Part shown: piece by piece, positions 4,122 through 5,269 of the stretch
Layout: each line of letters opens with the position of its first letter
Position numbering within the stretch: the stretch's first letter is position 1
Assembly (NCBI GenBank): GCA_017626655.1
Contig: JAGAIH010000434.1
Span: 1-5,269 of the forward strand
DNA length: 5,269 nt
Direction: 5' to 3'
From: Clostridia bacterium
Lineage (GTDB): Bacteria; Bacillota_A; Clostridia; Oscillospirales; CAG-272
The notes under the pieces: model-generated
Told to the model about the DNA's origin: nothing
Seen by the model: only the letters and a program-made list of their open reading frames with translations
The model's database searches: none
Program-made: the position numbers and the translations under genes

Positions 4122-5269
4122 TTCAAGGGCTTCGGCACGACCTGCACCTTCAGCACGTCGGTGGTGCCGCTCTCCCCCGTACCGCCTGCGGTGACCACCA
4201 CGCGGTCCCCCGCCTTGACGTAGCCGAACCGCTTGGCGCAGTCCACGGCGTGAGTGACCAGGACGTTGGTGTCGGGCTGGTAGATGGCGTGAATGGGGTA
4301 GACGCCCCAGCAGAGGGCCAGCTGATTGAAGGTCTTCTCATGGGGAGTAGCTGCCACGATGGGCTCGGAGGGACGGTATTTGGAGAGGTGCTGGGCGGTG
4401 TAGCCCGAGCGGGTCACGGTCAGGATGGCAGCGGCGTTCAGATCTCTCGCGGTGGTGCAGGCGGCGTCGCAGATAGCGTCGGTGGCGTCACCCGTGTATC
4501 GCTCGTGGCCCGCGATGGCGCGGTAGGCGCCGATCTCAAAGGCGTCCTTCTCGGCCTGGGCGGCGATGCGGCCCATGACCTTGACCACGCGGGCGGGGTG
4601 GTCGCCCATGGCGGTCTCCCCCGACAGCATAACGGCGGAGGTGCCGTCAAAGACGGCGTTGGCCACGTCGGTGATCTCGGCTCTGGTGGGGGTGGTGTTG
4701 TGGATCATGGACTCCAGCATCTGGGTAGCGGTGATGACGACCTTGCCCGACTGGTAGCAACGGCGGATGAAACGCTTTTGCAGGCCGGGGAGGCGCTCGT
4801 AGTCCACCTCCACGCCCATGTCGCCGCGGGCCACCATGATGCCGTTGGCGGCCTCCAGGATGGACTCGAAGTTCTCGATGCCCTCGGCGTTCTCGATCTT
4901 GGCCAGGATGCGGATGTTGTGACCGCCGTAGTAGTCCAGGTAGTTCCGCATGGCGATAATGTCGTCGGCGGTGCGGACGAAGGAGGCGGCGATGTAGTCC
5001 ACGTCCATCTCCACGCCGAAGCGGAGGTCGGCCATGTCCTGCTCGGACAGGTAGGGGATATCCAGGTGGACACCGGGGACGTTCACGCCCTTGCGGTTGG
5101 AGACCTCACCGCCGATGATGACCAGGCAGACCACGTCGGTGGCGGTCAGGTCGGTGACCCGCAGCTCGATGCGGCCGTAAAACACATATTCCGCCCCCAG
5201 GGTCAGCTGGTTTTTCACATAGGGGCTGTTGAAAAAGACCAGGCCCAGGGACCCGGTCTCGTCAAAGAC
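4118..5269 (-). CDS. pyk: Pyruvate kinase C-terminal two thirds, joined in frame to a RecG-like segment; 5' end off the window
   Basis: The frame is open from the right edge to TAA 4120-4118 (383 residues visible). From about 5170 leftwards it is pyruvate kinase, which converts PEP and ADP to pyruvate and ATP in the cytosol. The match starts inside the B domain (IELRVTDLTATDVVC, then NRKGVNVPG), followed by IAASFVR, ILAKIENAEG (with the catalytic-region Lys, about 4915-4886), MVARGDMGVE (about 4837-4808), VITATQMLESM and PTRAEITDVANAVFDGTSA, and a complete C-terminal domain ending GTTDVLKVQV. There is no extra C-terminal PEP-utiliser domain. By comparison with E. coli PykF, the kinase match begins near residue 130. 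The N-terminal part, which carries the nucleotide- and K+-binding Arg, Asn, Ser and Asp residues, is not upstream in this frame; the sequence there looks RecG-like instead. The product as read would not be a normal active kinase. GTG at 5218 is not taken as the start, because the frame continues through it and it has no clear ribosome binding site. Confidence 0.85.
   Translation of the reverse strand, partial: VFDETGSLGLVFFNSPYVKNQLTLGAEYVFYGRIELRVTDLTATDVVCLVIIGGEVSNRKGVNVPGVHLDIPYLSEQDMADLRFGVEMDVDYIAASFVRTADDIIAMRNYLDYYGGHNIRILAKIENAEGIENFESILEAANGIMVARGDMGVEVDYERLPGLQKRFIRRCYQSGKVVITATQMLESMIHNTTPTRAEITDVANAVFDGTSAVMLSGETAMGDHPARVVKVMGRIAAQAEKDAFEIGAYRAIAGHERYTGDATDAICDAACTTARDLNAAAILTVTRSGYTAQHLSKYRPSEPIVAATPHEKTFNQLALCWGVYPIHAIYQPDTNVLVTHAVDCAKRFGYVKAGDRVVVTAGGTGESGTTDVLKVQVVPKPLK
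5165..5269 (-). other. RecG-like OB-fold (wedge) segment fused to pyruvate kinase
   Basis: The 35 codons at the right edge read FDETGSLGLVFFNSPYVKNQ and then LTLGAEYVFYGRIE. A DxTG turn, a strand ending VFFN, a Pro-Tyr-x-x-x-x-Leu helix, a Gly, then a strand ending YGR/K is the pattern of the OB-fold wedge domain of RecG, the ATP-dependent helicase that remodels stalled replication forks. Pyruvate kinase has no such sequence before its IELRV strand, where it normally reads DDGLIEL. The join falls at the shared Ile-Glu (codons ATC GAG, 5170-5165). Only one OB strand set is visible, so another OB-fold protein is possible, but the FFN-xPY pattern favours RecG. Confidence 0.6.

Noticed and set aside
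2521..4194. A long plus-strand open frame (557 codons) opposite pgi
   Set aside because: It lies antisense to a complete, motif-rich pgi. Its translation is low complexity (Val/Gly/Leu/Glu/Asp/His-rich) as expected from the reverse frame of GC-rich codons, and it has no domain motif.
5216..5218. GTG at 5218 as the start of a short pyruvate kinase
   Set aside because: The frame stays open and protein-like (RecG-like) to the window edge. No Shine-Dalgarno sequence precedes the GTG, and it sits inside the OB-fold motif.

Overview
The window is GC-rich, with AGGAGG-type ribosome binding sites. Its protein repertoire (a lipobox solute-binding lipoprotein, a small P-loop protein and an HprK/PEPCK-like protein, all of types I recall from gut Clostridia) suggests a Gram-positive anaerobe of the class Clostridia, probably a gut Oscillospirales/Christensenellales-like lineage known from metagenomes. 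That placement is inference from recognised families and codon style, not from a search. All five genes lie on the minus strand, so transcription runs from right to left.

In transcription order: (1) 5269-4118, the C-terminal two thirds of pyruvate kinase. It reads in frame, with no stop, into a short upstream stretch that looks like the OB-fold wedge of RecG helicase, so the pyruvate kinase N-terminus is absent. (2) 4117-3922, an intergenic region holding three small repeats: a 7-bp tandem array overlapping the pyk stop codon, a GGGACAG hairpin, and a GAACGCA duplication. (3) 3921-2584, a complete glucose-6-phosphate isomerase (pgi). (4) A 13-bp perfect inverted repeat at 2573-2522. (5) 2485-1010, a complete lipoprotein of the extracellular solute-binding class with a dockerin-like calcium loop. 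(6) 1009-837, an intergenic region with the best promoter of the window (TTGCAA-17-TATAAT) and a TGTGA-N4-TCACA palindrome upstream of it. (7) 836-408, a small Walker A/Walker B P-loop protein of unknown role. (8) A 60-nt, nearly fully paired hairpin at 390-331. (9) 301-1, the N-terminal 100 residues of an HprK/PEPCK-like P-loop protein that runs off the left edge just before its expected Walker A motif.

Pgi and pyruvate kinase are glycolytic enzymes and probably sit together for that reason. The lipoprotein has no transporter permease or ATPase beside it in this window. The two P-loop proteins may be co-transcribed from the 940-912 promoter, with the 60-nt hairpin between them. I found no canonical intrinsic terminator (stem followed by a U-run) anywhere. 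The most striking observation is the RecG-like/pyruvate kinase in-frame junction near 5165-5173, which is either a genuine fusion or deletion or an assembly chimera. No complete, clearly novel multi-gene system is visible.
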